A DNA stretch of 52,606 nt from Paenibacillus sp. VTT E-133291 (GCF_002264395.1 NZ_NFVA01000048.1:1-52606); one strand, 5' to 3'; shown: positions 9,400 to 19,190, numbered from the stretch's first letter. A program made the numbers and translations. Notes: generated by a model from the letters alone, not told the origin.

Positions 9400-11655
9400 C
9401 TATGATTCTATTGCTAATTGGCCCGTATCCATATTTTGAAGCACTAGCTTGCCTTCCAGAGGTGTACCGTCTTCGCTGGTAAGCTTTAGCTTGCCTGTCC
9501 GACCTTTCTCAACCAACGCCTTCACTTGCGCATCCGTGAGTGTACGACCATGATTCTCTTTCCAGATCACGAATTTGCAGCCTTCCTTGTAATGAGAGCA
9601 GCCGTAGCCTTTTTTACCCATAAAAATCATTCCACCACAGCCGGGACGCGGACAGCTTCCGATGACCTTAGGACCTGAATTGGCGGATTCCTCTTCACTA
9701 CTTGCCTTACGCTTTCGCGGTGCTGCAGGTTTGTCGGTGGTTTTACGAGATGTATTTCCAGCACTACGCCCTTTAGCACTTGTATTGACAGAAGGCGTCT
9801 CCCCTTCAAATGAGGTTTTGCACGCCCGAGATTGTACTCGTACTTTATCTACAATCATGCAGGCGAATCTTTTTACATTCTCCATAAACTGCCCGTCCGA
9901 AGCCGTTCCTCTCGATATTTCGTTCAAACGACGTTCCCATTGTCCAGTCATTTCCGGTGAAGTCAACAGCTCAATACCCGCTCCACGAATCAGCTCAATG
10001 GCTGTTCGTCCTTTTTGTGTAATGGCAATTTTTTTGCCCTGCATTTCGATGTATCCGACATTCTTCAGCCGTTCTATCGTTGCTGCGCGAGTAGCCGGAG
10101 TTCCAAGCCCTGAATCCTTCATAGCATCGCGAAGCTCTTCATCCTCAATCTGCTTTCCGGCACTTTCCATCGCTCGAAGCAGCGTACCCTCTGTGTAATG
10201 CTTCGGTGGCTGGGTATCTTTCTCTTTAACAATAGCTTCACTACAAACCACTTCTTCAGCCGGAGCAATAGAAAATGGTTCATTCACTTCGATCTCTTCG
10301 TCCTCTTCCTCATCCTTGTTCTTACCCTTGGAAGACTTCGCTTTATCCTTCTTCTGGTCCGCGTAAATGACCTTCCAGCCGAGGCTTAATAATTCCTTAA
10401 CTGTAGTTTTGAACTTTTCCTCTTCAACCTCGGTCATCACCGTATGCACTTTATACTCCGCTGCCGGATAGAACTGAGACAAAAAGCGCCGAACAATCAG
10501 ATCATACAGCTTTCCCTCATCTGCACTAAGTCCTGATGCTTTACGATATGTAGGTAAAATCGCGTGGTGATCCTCAACCTTCGAGGGGTTGCAGATGAAT
10601 TTATTCCCTTTATGAACCAGATTACGGTTCGCACCCTTCACCCATTCATCATAAGCCGTCCCTTGCAGCGCAGATAACGTCTTATGCATCTCAGGAATAT
10701 TCTGTTCGGTAACATAGTTGGAGTTCGTCCGCGGGTAAGAGATCACCTTATGCTTTTCATATAACGCTTGAGCGATATCGAGCGTCTTTTTCGCGGAAAA
10801 AGCGTACTTTCCATTCGCCTCCCGCTGCAGCAGCGTTAAATCGTACAGCTTATTGGGATACTCTTTCGTTTCCTTAACCTCGTAAGACTCAATCCGGCCC
10901 GGTTTTCCTTTGACCTTAGCAGCCAGCGCCTCCGCCTTATCCCCGTCGGTCAGCCGATCTCCCTGCCACATGCCTTTATAGGTCATTTCATTCTGAGTAA
11001 AATGTCCTTCCACCTCAAAAAACTTAAGGGAAGAGAACGCCTCAATGGTCTTCTGACGGTCGTAAATCAACGCGAGCACGGGAGTTTGAACTCTGCCCAC
11101 GGACAGCAGCACATTATGTTTTGTAGTAAAGGCACGTGATCCATTCATTCCAATGAGCCAATCGGCTTCACTGCGTGCCTTTGCAGCTTTGGTTAAATTC
11201 TCGTACTCCGATCCATCCTTCAGCTCCTGAAATCCTTTGCGAATGGTTTCTGGCGTCAAATCTGAGATCCATAGCCGCTTCACAGGATGCTCCAGCTTCA
11301 AATGCCGTTGAATGAGTGAAAAGATATGCTGCCCTTCTCGCCCGGCATCGCATGAATTCACTAGAAGATCACTACGTTTCGCAAGATCTCCAATGACCTT
11401 GAGCTGGTCGATTGTCCGCGCATTAGGAACCAGTTTGAACTGGTCTGGAATAATGGGCAGATCATTAATGTTCCACTTTTTGTATTTAACATCATAAGCA
11501 TCCGGCTCGGCCAACCCGATTAAATGCCCTATAGCCCATGTAATAATGTACTGCTCCCCTTCAAGATAGGAACGGTAATTTTTGGCCTTTGGTTCTATTG
11601 CGGCGGCGATATTCCGCCCCATATCCGGTTTCTCCGCAATAATGAGTGTCTTCAA
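9400..11655 (-). CDS. topB: DNA topoisomerase III
   Basis: A type IA topoisomerase of about 751 residues. The Toprim domain opens with KTLIIAEKPDMGRNIA and carries the acidic DAGREGQ motif. SVGRVQTPVL and the active-site tyrosine segment VISYPRTNSNY follow. The C-terminus has a cysteine zinc-ribbon (CPRPGCGG...GCSHYKEGC) and a repeat-like tail, as in Bacillus-type TopB. The reading frame allows a start two codons earlier, but TTG at 11655 lies 9 bases after AAGGAG and gives the usual N-terminus. It relaxes negatively supercoiled DNA and resolves recombination or replication intermediates. Confidence 0.95.
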   Translation of the reverse strand: MKTLIIAEKPDMGRNIAAAIEPKAKNYRSYLEGEQYIITWAIGHLIGLAEPDAYDVKYKKWNINDLPIIPDQFKLVPNARTIDQLKVIGDLAKRSDLLVNSCDAGREGQHIFSLIQRHLKLEHPVKRLWISDLTPETIRKGFQELKDGSEYENLTKAAKARSEADWLIGMNGSRAFTTKHNVLLSVGRVQTPVLALIYDRQKTIEAFSSLKFFEVEGHFTQNEMTYKGMWQGDRLTDGDKAEALAAKVKGKPGRIESYEVKETKEYPNKLYDLTLLQREANGKYAFSAKKTLDIAQALYEKHKVISYPRTNSNYVTEQNIPEMHKTLSALQGTAYDEWVKGANRNLVHKGNKFICNPSKVEDHHAILPTYRKASGLSADEGKLYDLIVRRFLSQFYPAAEYKVHTVMTEVEEEKFKTTVKELLSLGWKVIYADQKKDKAKSSKGKNKDEEEDEEIEVNEPFSIAPAEEVVCSEAIVKEKDTQPPKHYTEGTLLRAMESAGKQIEDEELRDAMKDSGLGTPATRAATIERLKNVGYIEMQGKKIAITQKGRTAIELIRGAGIELLTSPEMTGQWERRLNEISRGTASDGQFMENVKRFACMIVDKVRVQSRACKTSFEGETPSVNTSAKGRSAGNTSRKTTDKPAAPRKRKASSEEESANSGPKVIGSCPRPGCGGMIFMGKKGYGCSHYKEGCKFVIWKENHGRTLTDAQVKALVEKGRTGKLKLTSEDGTPLEGKLVLQNMDTGQLAIES

Positions 11656-11841
11656 AAACAATCGCTCCTTACCTTTTCGTTCTTAAGTCCAAAATGCGTC
11701 CAGTATTCTATTATAACATTAACCTCGGTTTTTTTTAATGGATTGGTTAGTAGGCATTGGAAAAATTCAGACTTCCCTTAGTCTTTTCTATGAATTAGAA
11801 TAGTTTGGTAAACGAGTTTTATATATCGGAGGAATCAAAAC

Positions 11842-12705
11842 GTGTCTGAAAACAACAAATTTACAGAACCTTATACGGACAGAGACGGTCACTATCTGAA
11901 AGCAGAATGTGAGCGCTGCTTCGGTTTGTGCTGTTCCGCACTACCTTTTTCAGCTTCAGTGGATTTTGCTATGGATAAAGCAGCTGGCCAGCCGTGCCAA
12001 AACCTACAATCGGACTTTCGCTGTGGTGTACATACAGATTTAAGAGCGCTTGGATTTCGTGGTTGTACTGTATATGACTGTTTTGGGGCTGGGCAAAAGC
12101 TCTCTCAGGTCACTTATACTGGTGAGGACTGGCGGAAGAATCCAAAAACTGCGAAGCAAATGTTCGAGGTATTTCCGGCCATGTGGCATTTGCACGAATT
12201 GCTATGGTACTTAAATGAATCATTGAACTTAGTTATAACCCATTCAATACATGTTGAGCTGCAAACAGCACTCGATGAGACGGAACAACTAACTTCACTT
12301 AACCCTGATTCTCTACAGAAGGTGAATGTTGACGCTCATCGAGCAAAGATTAATCTGTTGCTGCTGCAAGTCAGTGAACTAGTCCGTACTGAGGCTCGTC
12401 GTAAACTAAAAAAAGCATCGAGAACTTTCAGCCGTGGCGCTGACCTTGTCGGCGCAAATCTTAAAAATGCAGATCTCAGGGGCGCCAACCTGAGGGGAGC
12501 CTATTTGATTGCCGCTGACCTTAAAGGCGCGGATCTTAGAGATGCAGATCTTATTGGTGCAGATTTCCGTGACACTGACCTTAGGGGCGCAGATCTATCA
12601 GAGAGTATTTTTCTAACTCAGGGGCAGATTAATGCGGCGAAAGGCGATGATCTCACTAAATTACCGCCAGCACTCACCCGCCCTGAACATTGGCTTTCGA
12701 TATGA
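11842..12705 (+). CDS. Cys-rich N-terminal domain plus pentapeptide-repeat protein
   Basis: A 287-residue two-part protein. Residues 20-85 contain a cysteine cluster (CERCFGLCCSALPF, then single Cys at about 52, 61, 75 and 80) that could bind zinc or an iron-sulfur cluster. Residues about 200-262 are pentapeptide repeats of the A(D/N)LXX type, about eleven in a row, which form a right-handed quadrilateral beta helix. Pentapeptide proteins can mimic DNA and protect gyrase, but this is not implied by sequence alone. The start is GTG, 9 bases after GGAGG. It is convergent with proS. Confidence 0.85.
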   Translation: MSENNKFTEPYTDRDGHYLKAECERCFGLCCSALPFSASVDFAMDKAAGQPCQNLQSDFRCGVHTDLRALGFRGCTVYDCFGAGQKLSQVTYTGEDWRKNPKTAKQMFEVFPAMWHLHELLWYLNESLNLVITHSIHVELQTALDETEQLTSLNPDSLQKVNVDAHRAKINLLLLQVSELVRTEARRKLKKASRTFSRGADLVGANLKNADLRGANLRGAYLIAADLKGADLRDADLIGADFRDTDLRGADLSESIFLTQGQINAAKGDDLTKLPPALTRPEHWLSI

Positions 12706-12715
12706 GTTGTAGAAA

Positions 12716-14428
12716 TTATACCTGCTGCGAAAAGAATTCTTGGATACGAGAAAGGGCTTCGATCATTTCTAAGACCTCTTTACCCGCAGAGGCTCTTTCT
12801 AGATACTCCACCCTACCTTGTGCAGCTTCTTTACCGACTACTAGCGTTACGGGTATACCAATCAAGCTTGAATCCTTAAATTTAACGCCAGCACGTTCAT
12901 CCCTATCATCCAGCAGCGTCTCAATACCGAGTTTAGTAAGCTGAAAATACAGCTCCTCTGCAACTGCCAGTTGCTCCAAGTCCTTTATGGATATCATCAA
13001 AATATGAACCTGATAAGGTGCTAATGCAACTGGCCACATTATTCCTTGATCATCATGATTCTGTTCTACTATCGCGGACAATAGCCGTGAGATCCCAATT
13101 CCATAACACCCCATGATCATAGGCTGACTCTTGCCAGAACGGTCTAAATAGGTAGCTCTAAGCTTCTCACTGTATCTGGTTCCTAGTTTAAATACATGCC
13201 CAACTTCTATTCCTTGTTGGAAATGCAGAACACCATTCTCGCAGTGTGGACAAGCTTCTCCTTCTGCTACATTACGAAAATCCCCCACATGTTCAAGCCC
13301 AAAATCTCTTCCAGGTACAACATTTCGGAAATGGTAATCTTTTTCTCCCGCCCCCGTCGTCCCTTGAATCATTTCTGTTACTACTGCATCAACGAGTACA
13401 GTTATTTGCAGTCCCACAGGCCCTACAAACCCACTCTCTACTCCCGTTAAGGATTTCACAGCATCATAGTCAGCAAGTGCAATCTCCGCCGCACCGATAT
13501 ATTTACTTACTTTTATCTCATTGACTTCATGATCTCCTCGAACCACTACAGCAAAGAATTGTCCGTTTCCTTCATAGATCAATGTTTTCATAATCTGCTC
13601 GGGCTGGATCTCCAGCTCCTGCTCTAATTGATTTATAGTGCGGATATCTGGGGTGTGGAATTTCTCTATTTCGGGTAATTCAAAGTTTAATGCTTTCTTT
13701 ATAGGCTGTACGGCTTCTGCCTGCTCCAGATTGGCCGCATAATCGCAAGAGGAACATACTGCAATCGTATCCTCCCCGATATTAGCCAGTGCCATAAATT
13801 CATGGCTGCCCCCTTCTCCGCCAATCGCACCAGAATCTGCAAGAACTGCTCTAAACTTCAGTCCACAGCGAGTAAATAATCGGTGATATGCATCGAACAT
13901 TTGGAGGTATGATTTATCGAGTCCTTCTGTGCTGATGTCAAAAGAGTACGCATCCTTCATCAAGAACTCTCTTCCTCTTAGCAATCCAGAACGTGGTCGC
14001 CGTTCATCTCGAAACTTAGTCTGAATTTGATAAACGGTAACAGGAAGCTTACGATAGGAGCTAATCTCATTCCGCACAAGTGAGGTTACTACTTCTTCAT
14101 GCGTTGGACCGAGAATGAATTCCCGCTCATGGCGATCCTTAAAAGTCATCAATTCCTTCCCATAAACATCATAACGTTCTGATTCCTTCCAAAGTTCTGC
14201 AGGCTGCATGGATGGCATTAAAATCTCCTGGGTTCCGGAATGATCCATCTCTTCCCTTACAATCGCTTCTATCTTCCGCAGAACCCGCCGACCAAGTGGT
14301 AAATAGGTATACACTCCAGCAGCTAATTGGCGGATATATCCTGCACGCAGCAGTAACTGATGACTAATGGTCTCCGCCTCCGAAGGCACCTCACGCAGTG
14401 TTGTTAATAATAAATTGCTCTGTCGCAT
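12716..14428 (-). CDS. proS: Prolyl-tRNA synthetase
   Basis: A bacterial-type ProRS of 570 residues, class II. N-terminal motifs include MRQSNLLLTTLREVP and motif 2-like FRDERRPRSGLLRGREF. A YbaK-like editing insertion occupies about residues 225-405, and motif 3 reads GCYGIGISRLL. The anticodon-binding domain ends the protein. It charges tRNA-Pro and hydrolyses Ala-tRNA-Pro. The start is ATG 14428 behind GGGAGGG; the open frame extends further only into the leader. Expression should be controlled by the T-box leader just upstream. Confidence 0.97.
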   Translation of the reverse strand: MRQSNLLLTTLREVPSEAETISHQLLLRAGYIRQLAAGVYTYLPLGRRVLRKIEAIVREEMDHSGTQEILMPSMQPAELWKESERYDVYGKELMTFKDRHEREFILGPTHEEVVTSLVRNEISSYRKLPVTVYQIQTKFRDERRPRSGLLRGREFLMKDAYSFDISTEGLDKSYLQMFDAYHRLFTRCGLKFRAVLADSGAIGGEGGSHEFMALANIGEDTIAVCSSCDYAANLEQAEAVQPIKKALNFELPEIEKFHTPDIRTINQLEQELEIQPEQIMKTLIYEGNGQFFAVVVRGDHEVNEIKVSKYIGAAEIALADYDAVKSLTGVESGFVGPVGLQITVLVDAVVTEMIQGTTGAGEKDYHFRNVVPGRDFGLEHVGDFRNVAEGEACPHCENGVLHFQQGIEVGHVFKLGTRYSEKLRATYLDRSGKSQPMIMGCYGIGISRLLSAIVEQNHDDQGIMWPVALAPYQVHILMISIKDLEQLAVAEELYFQLTKLGIETLLDDRDERAGVKFKDSSLIGIPVTLVVGKEAAQGRVEYLERASAGKEVLEMIEALSRIQEFFSQQV

Positions 14429-14465
14429 CTTAATACCCTCCCCATAAATTATCTCTTTAAATGCA

Positions 14466-14722
14466 AAAAGACACATTCGTCAGGGACGAATGTGTCGTGA
14501 TACCACCCTTATTCAACTGCCAGCTCAACATACAATTCTTTTGAATATGGCAATTCTCAAATCGGATAACGGTCGATTCCGGCAGCGGGTAAGAAAATAC
14601 TACCGCTACAGCTACCAAGGCAGGATACCATTCACACGTGTTCGAGGAACCTTTCACCCGGTGGGTTCCCTCTCTGTTCTAACGCTTTTTGAATCGTAGA
14701 TCCTTGGTCAATGCTTTTATCA
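14466..14722 (-). promoter_or_regulatory. T-box riboswitch leader of proS with terminator
   Basis: On the minus strand the leader contains the T-box sequence AAGGGTGGTATCACG (complement of 14496-14510), followed at once by a strong terminator hairpin, GACACATTCGTC/GACGAATGTGTC with TTTTT. Stem I near the 5' end shows GAGGGAACC and GGTGAAAGGTTCC. A CCU triplet (complement of 14623-14625) in the 3' part of Stem I is a candidate proline specifier; I did not fold the whole RNA. Uncharged tRNA-Pro should favour the antiterminator and proS expression. Confidence 0.88.
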
Positions 14723-14729
14723 TTTAAAT

Positions 14730-14757
14730 ATTGTATTAAATCCTAATTTCTAAACAA
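14730..14757 (-). promoter_or_regulatory. Candidate proS promoter within the end of gltD
   Basis: On the minus strand TTGTTT (complement of 14752-14757) and TACAAT (complement of 14730-14735) are 16 bases apart. Transcription would start near 14722, at the 5' edge of the T-box leader. The -35 element overlaps the last codons of gltD. Confidence 0.55.
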
Positions 14758-16237
14758 GAACAGTTGAACCCATCAAGTATTTATCCACTTCACGCGCAGC
14801 TTCGCGTCCTTCATTGATGGCCCAAACGACCAAGCTTTGACCACGGCGCATATCGCCAGCAGCAAATACTTTATCTATGTTCGTATTGAATTTACCATAA
14901 CGTGCTTTCACATTGGAACGACGATCTGTTTCAAGATCAAGCTGTTGAATAATATCTTGTTCAGGACCATCAAAACCAATGGCAATCAGAGCGAGTTGAG
15001 CAGGATATACAGCTTCAGTGCCTGGAACAGGTTGATAGATCTTACGACCTGTCTCATCTACGATCCGGCGGATCTGTACGGTGTGAAGCTCTTTCAAGTT
15101 GCCCTCTTCATCCCCAACAAATTTAGTAGTCATGATAGAAAATTCACGCGGATCATCTCCAAAAATGGCTTTAGCTTCTTCTTGCGCGTAATCCAGGCTG
15201 TATACATTCGGGAATTGAGGCCATGGATTAGCAATCGGATCACGCTGAAGAGGTGCTTTTTCATGTGTACCAAATTGAGTGATGCTGCTGCAGCCATGAC
15301 GAAGTGCTGTAGCAACACAGTCAGAACCAGTATCACCGCCACCCAAGACGATCACGTCTTTACCTTCTGCAGATACATAGTTGCCGTCTTCAAGATTGGA
15401 ATTTAGATAGCTCTTAATTGTACCATTTAAATAATCCATGGCGTACATAACACCCTTAAGCTCACTGCCTTCAACGTTAAACCGACGTGCCTTTGTAGCC
15501 CCACCACACAGAACAACCGCATCATACTCATCCACTAGCTGTTGAGCAGGAATATCCTTACCAATCTCTGTATTCACCACAAAATTAATGCCCTCTGCAG
15601 CTAATAAATCTACACGACGTTGTACAACTCTCTTATCGAGTTTCATAGTGGGAATGCCATATGTCAGCAGTCCGCCAATGCGGTCACTGCGTTCAAATAC
15701 AGTTACAGTATGTCCAGCCTTATTTAGTTGAGCTGCTGCTGCTAGTCCAGCAGGTCCAGAGCCTACGATTGCAATCTTTTTGCCTGTACGTTTCTCTGGA
15801 GGATTAGGTACAACCCAGCCTTCTTCAAAGCCCTTATCAATAATAGCTAGCTCAATGGTCTTAATGGTCACCGGCTGTCCAATTAGACCCACTGTGCAAG
15901 AGCCTTCGCAAGGGGCAGGACAAATGCTTCCAGTAAACTCAGGGAAATTATTCGTCTTATGCAGACGTTCCAGTGCTTCTTTCCAGAGTCCGCGGTACAC
16001 CAAATTATTCCACTCGGGAATTAGATTGTGAACTGGACAACCCGAGGTTCCACCAGCCATATCAATTCCTGTATGACAATAAGGCGTTCCGCAATCCATG
16101 CAGCGCGCTCCTTGTGTCTGAAGCTCGTCCTCGGATAAATGATGGTGGAACTCCTCCCAGTCTTTTACCCGCTGTTCAGGATCCCGATCACCTGGGAGCT
16201 GCCGTTTATACTCCATAAAACCTGTAGGTGTAGACAT
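14750..16237 (-). CDS. gltD: Glutamate synthase small subunit (GltD-like)
   Basis: An NAD(P)H-dependent, FAD- and iron-sulfur-containing protein of about 495 residues. The N-terminal cysteine clusters CMDCGTPYCHTG and CPAPCEGSC bind 4Fe-4S centres. The first dinucleotide fold is AIVGSGPAGLAAAAQL, the second VLGGGDTGSDCVATA, and a final FAD motif is KVFAAGDMRRGQS. It passes electrons to the large subunit GltB, which makes glutamate from glutamine and 2-oxoglutarate. No gltB is next to it. The start is ATG 16237 after GGGGG. Other members of this reductase family (e.g. PreT-like) are shorter. Confidence 0.92.
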   Translation of the reverse strand: MSTPTGFMEYKRQLPGDRDPEQRVKDWEEFHHHLSEDELQTQGARCMDCGTPYCHTGIDMAGGTSGCPVHNLIPEWNNLVYRGLWKEALERLHKTNNFPEFTGSICPAPCEGSCTVGLIGQPVTIKTIELAIIDKGFEEGWVVPNPPEKRTGKKIAIVGSGPAGLAAAAQLNKAGHTVTVFERSDRIGGLLTYGIPTMKLDKRVVQRRVDLLAAEGINFVVNTEIGKDIPAQQLVDEYDAVVLCGGATKARRFNVEGSELKGVMYAMDYLNGTIKSYLNSNLEDGNYVSAEGKDVIVLGGGDTGSDCVATALRHGCSSITQFGTHEKAPLQRDPIANPWPQFPNVYSLDYAQEEAKAIFGDDPREFSIMTTKFVGDEEGNLKELHTVQIRRIVDETGRKIYQPVPGTEAVYPAQLALIAIGFDGPEQDIIQQLDLETDRRSNVKARYGKFNTNIDKVFAAGDMRRGQSLVVWAINEGREAAREVDKYLMGSTVLV

Positions 16238-16372
16238 GTTTACGTTTCCCCCATCCGTTCTCTTCGTGTTGAAGTATAGTACATTGTAGCATATTGCGGC
16301 TTCGTATGGTTGTGAGCAGCGCAATGAAGTACCTGCACATTCTATACCTGTAGATTATCATTTCTAATTTTA

Positions 16373-16407
16373 ATTATAGTAGCACTCATTACTTTTGCAC
16401 AGTAATG
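16373..16407 (-). promoter_or_regulatory. gltD promoter with LysR-type dyad
   Basis: A perfect TATAAT (complement of 16373-16378) has TGTGCA 17 bases upstream as a poor -35. That -35 lies inside the inverted repeat CATTAC-N9-GTAATG (16387-16407), the size and shape of a LysR-type regulator site. In Bacillus the LysR protein GltC controls glt genes; its role here is inference. Confidence 0.45.
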
Positions 16408-16467
16408 GATTAATCTACTGATTTTTTGTACTATTTCACATGTTATGTCAGAGAAAACGTTTTATTG

Positions 16468-16959
16468 CTATTCCGTACGTTCATAAACAAGAAAACGGTA
16501 ATCATACGGATTCTTTTCATCACGAATTCCCTTCTTATTGGAAACCTCTTTCCACACACTCCAGTCAATATCAGGAAACCGGGTATTTCCTTCAAAATCC
16601 TGTTCAATTTGTGTTAACATCAGCTTGTCAGCATATGGCAACATCAGCTTATAAATTTCCGCACCGCCGATCACCATCAGCTCATCGCCTTTTCTACCCT
16701 CGCTGAGAGCTTCCTCAAGCGTGTGTACAACCTCTGCACCTTCAGGAGAATAACCAGTATCTCTAGTCATAATTAAGCTTGTTCTGCCCTTTAGAGGCTT
16801 CCCTCCGAGTGAATCCCACGTTTTGCGGCCCATAAGCATTCTCTTCCCCAGTGTTTCCGCTTTGAAATAAGCGAAATCCAGCGGTAAATGCCAAGGCATA
16901 TCGTTATCTTTTCCAATAACATGATTGGTGCCCATTGCCCATATTAAGCTAATACTCAT
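16468..16959 (-). CDS. folA: Dihydrofolate reductase
   Basis: A DHFR of 163 residues, the usual bacterial length. The N-terminus SLIWAMGTNHVIGKDNDMPWHLPLD shows the WHLP substrate loop with the catalytic acidic residue, in pieces DMPWHLPLD. GRKTWDSLG, IMTRD and VIGGAEIY are the NADPH- and folate-binding motifs. It regenerates tetrahydrofolate consumed by thymidylate synthase, whose gene lies 53 bases upstream on the same strand. AAGGAG precedes the ATG. Confidence 0.96.
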   Translation of the reverse strand: MSISLIWAMGTNHVIGKDNDMPWHLPLDFAYFKAETLGKRMLMGRKTWDSLGGKPLKGRTSLIMTRDTGYSPEGAEVVHTLEEALSEGRKGDELMVIGGAEIYKLMLPYADKLMLTQIEQDFEGNTRFPDIDWSVWKEVSNKKGIRDEKNPYDYRFLVYERTE

Positions 16960-17012
16960 GAAACACGCTCCTTCCTACTTATTAAGATCAAAAAATCTTG
17001 ATAACAATTCAT

Positions 17013-17993
17013 TTACACAGCGATCGGCGCTTTTATCGAAGGATGCGGGTTGTACCCTTCAATGATAAGGTCTTCCAGCTCGATATCAAAAAGTGATTTC
17101 TGATTTGAATGAATGACCAATGTAGGCAATGGTCTTAAGTCTCTTGATAATTGCTCTTTTACTTGATCAACATGGTTTGAATAGATATGTGCATCACTAA
17201 TGCTATATACAAACTCACCTACTTCTAGACCACATTCATGTGCTATTAAATGTGTAAGTAATGAGTAAGACGGGATATTGAAGTTAGCGCCAAGAAAAGA
17301 ATCAGCGCTGCGCTGCAGCAAGTGACAACTTAATTTACCATTGGCAACATAGAACTGGAACATAACGTGGCAAGGGGGTAACGCTGCTTTACTTCCTTTT
17401 GCCCCAGCATTTATAACATCTTCCGGGTTCCATGCGCTTACAATTAAACGACGAGAATCAGGATTTGTTCGGATCTGATGAATTACATCTTGTAATTGGT
17501 CAATGGATTCACCCGTAGAAGATGTCCAATTTCGCCACTGCTTACCATAAACATTCCCTAGGTCACCATGCTTCGCTGCGAACGCATCATCTTCTAAGAC
17601 ACGATCACAAAATGCTTTCATCTCTGCTTGATAAACTTGATTGAATTCTTCATCAATTAAACAACGATTCCCGAAATCCGTCATATCTGGACCTGCATAT
17701 TCGTCTGATTCAACCCATCTTTTGAAAGCCCATTCATCCCAAATATGATTATTATTTTTCAATAAATAACGGATGTTTGTGTCGCCTTTAATAAACCATA
17801 ATAATTCACTTGCGATTAAACGGAACGGTGTCCGTTTTGTTGTAAATAATGGGAAGCCTTTGGATAAATCAAATCGCATTTGATAACCAAATACACTAAT
17901 TGTACCTGTTCCGGTACGATCTTCTTTTTTTACACCATGATCTAAAATATATTGTAAAAAATTCAAATAGGTTTGTTCTAACTCATTATTCAA
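17013..17993 (-). CDS. thyA: Thymidylate synthase
   Basis: A ThyA-type enzyme of 326 residues, the longer form with an insertion of about 50 residues in the small domain (as in Staphylococcus and Lactobacillus), compared with 264 in E. coli. The catalytic cysteine is in LPPCHVMFQF. RRLIVSAWNP and the dUMP site QRSADSFLGANFN follow, with DAHIYSNH near the end. It makes dTMP from dUMP with methylene-tetrahydrofolate. The start is TTG, 9 bases after GGAGG. It forms a two-gene unit with folA. Confidence 0.96.
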   Translation of the reverse strand: MNNELEQTYLNFLQYILDHGVKKEDRTGTGTISVFGYQMRFDLSKGFPLFTTKRTPFRLIASELLWFIKGDTNIRYLLKNNNHIWDEWAFKRWVESDEYAGPDMTDFGNRCLIDEEFNQVYQAEMKAFCDRVLEDDAFAAKHGDLGNVYGKQWRNWTSSTGESIDQLQDVIHQIRTNPDSRRLIVSAWNPEDVINAGAKGSKAALPPCHVMFQFYVANGKLSCHLLQRSADSFLGANFNIPSYSLLTHLIAHECGLEVGEFVYSISDAHIYSNHVDQVKEQLSRDLRPLPTLVIHSNQKSLFDIELEDLIIEGYNPHPSIKAPIAV

Positions 17994-18026
17994 TTTACTG
18001 CACCTCCGTAATATTTCACCTCATAT

Positions 18027-18056
18027 ATTATATCTGAAAAATCCGATTTTTGTAGA
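18027..18056 (-). promoter_or_regulatory. Candidate thyA-folA promoter
   Basis: TCTACA (complement of 18051-18056) and a perfect TATAAT (complement of 18027-18032) are 18 bases apart, giving a short leader before the TTG start of thyA. Confidence 0.5.
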
Positions 18057-18100
18057 AGGTAAGATATTTTTTAAATTTATTTAATAATCTGGGGAGTTCA

Positions 18101-19078
18101 CTACTCCGATATCCTTAACTCTACTCTAACCCCATAAGCACGAAGTGAGGCTTGTCCACCTACAGGGAAAGTAATCATCGGGGATGTATGTCCAAAGTCC
18201 ACGTCTGCAATGACAGGAATGTCTGATAGCTCTTCTTTCGAAGTTATGATTTTGATCAGCAGTTCTTTAGTCATGCGTGATCCTTGTTGGAATCTTCCAA
18301 TAACCAATCCTTTAACATGCTGAAAATCCGGTTGATGAATCAGCGATTGTAAATCCCTATCAAACGTTGCAGGCGATGATTCATAATCATCCTCTACAAA
18401 TAATATCGAATTTTTTAAACTTGGCATATACTCCGTTCCCTGCAAAAGATTTAATGTACAAAGGTTCCCACCGATAATTGTCCCCTTTGCTTCCCCATCA
18501 TTGATAATGAATGGGCCCTCATTTCTGATAAATACACGGTTCTCCTGATCCAGATACCACTCATCATCACTCCAATGCTTCGAAGGCCTCACCACTATTT
18601 CTTTGTTGTCCATCATCAGCTTACGGAAATATTCGGTTGTATATTCATTGTCGTGAAGCATTGCGAAGCTAGAAAAATGTGGTCCGGAATATGTAACTAA
18701 TCCTGTTTTAGCATAGATCGCATTACTTAAAGCCGTAATATCCGAATACCCGCATAATCGTTTAGGATGCTCAGCAATGAGGGAATAGTCGATATAACGT
18801 AGCAGCTGATTGCTATTAAAGCCTCCAATGGTCGTAAGAATCCCTTTAACATTCGGATCTAAAAAAGCTTCGTGCAAATCCTCTATTCTAGAATCGATCG
18901 ATGAGGAGACAAAATCATCCTTCTCAAAGGAATTTACGGAAAATGATATCCGAAAACCTAATTTTCGCAGCTGTTCTTTGGCAATTTTCCTTTGTTCAGC
19001 AGCGATTAATGACAGACTTCTGGCAGGTGAGATGATCCGCAACTCATCACCAGGCTTTAACTTATTGGGTTTCATCAT
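18101..19078 (-). CDS. S66-family peptidase (LD-carboxypeptidase/MccF-like)
   Basis: A cytoplasmic serine peptidase of about 325 residues in the LdcA/MccF family. The nucleophile serine is in CGYSDITAL near residue 112, the glutamate in ILFVEDDYES near residue 230, and the histidine in DFGHTSPM near residue 300. Family members cleave the D-Ala from muramoyl tetrapeptides, or hydrolyse microcin-C-like aminoacyl nucleotides; I cannot separate the two by eye. Two adjacent ATGs follow GGAGGACAA, and the second (19075) has the better spacing. It is a single gene. Confidence 0.88.
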   Translation of the reverse strand: MMKPNKLKPGDELRIISPARSLSLIAAEQRKIAKEQLRKLGFRISFSVNSFEKDDFVSSSIDSRIEDLHEAFLDPNVKGILTTIGGFNSNQLLRYIDYSLIAEHPKRLCGYSDITALSNAIYAKTGLVTYSGPHFSSFAMLHDNEYTTEYFRKLMMDNKEIVVRPSKHWSDDEWYLDQENRVFIRNEGPFIINDGEAKGTIIGGNLCTLNLLQGTEYMPSLKNSILFVEDDYESSPATFDRDLQSLIHQPDFQHVKGLVIGRFQQGSRMTKELLIKIITSKEELSDIPVIADVDFGHTSPMITFPVGGQASLRAYGVRVELRISE

Positions 19079-19190
19079 TTGTCCTCCCTATATAAGTTTT
19101 TAAAATACGGATGAATGATTTTATAGAGTATTCGATCAATTTGTTTCATCTCCTTCCATTATATCTATTTTCAAAAAAAGTGGAAAACTC

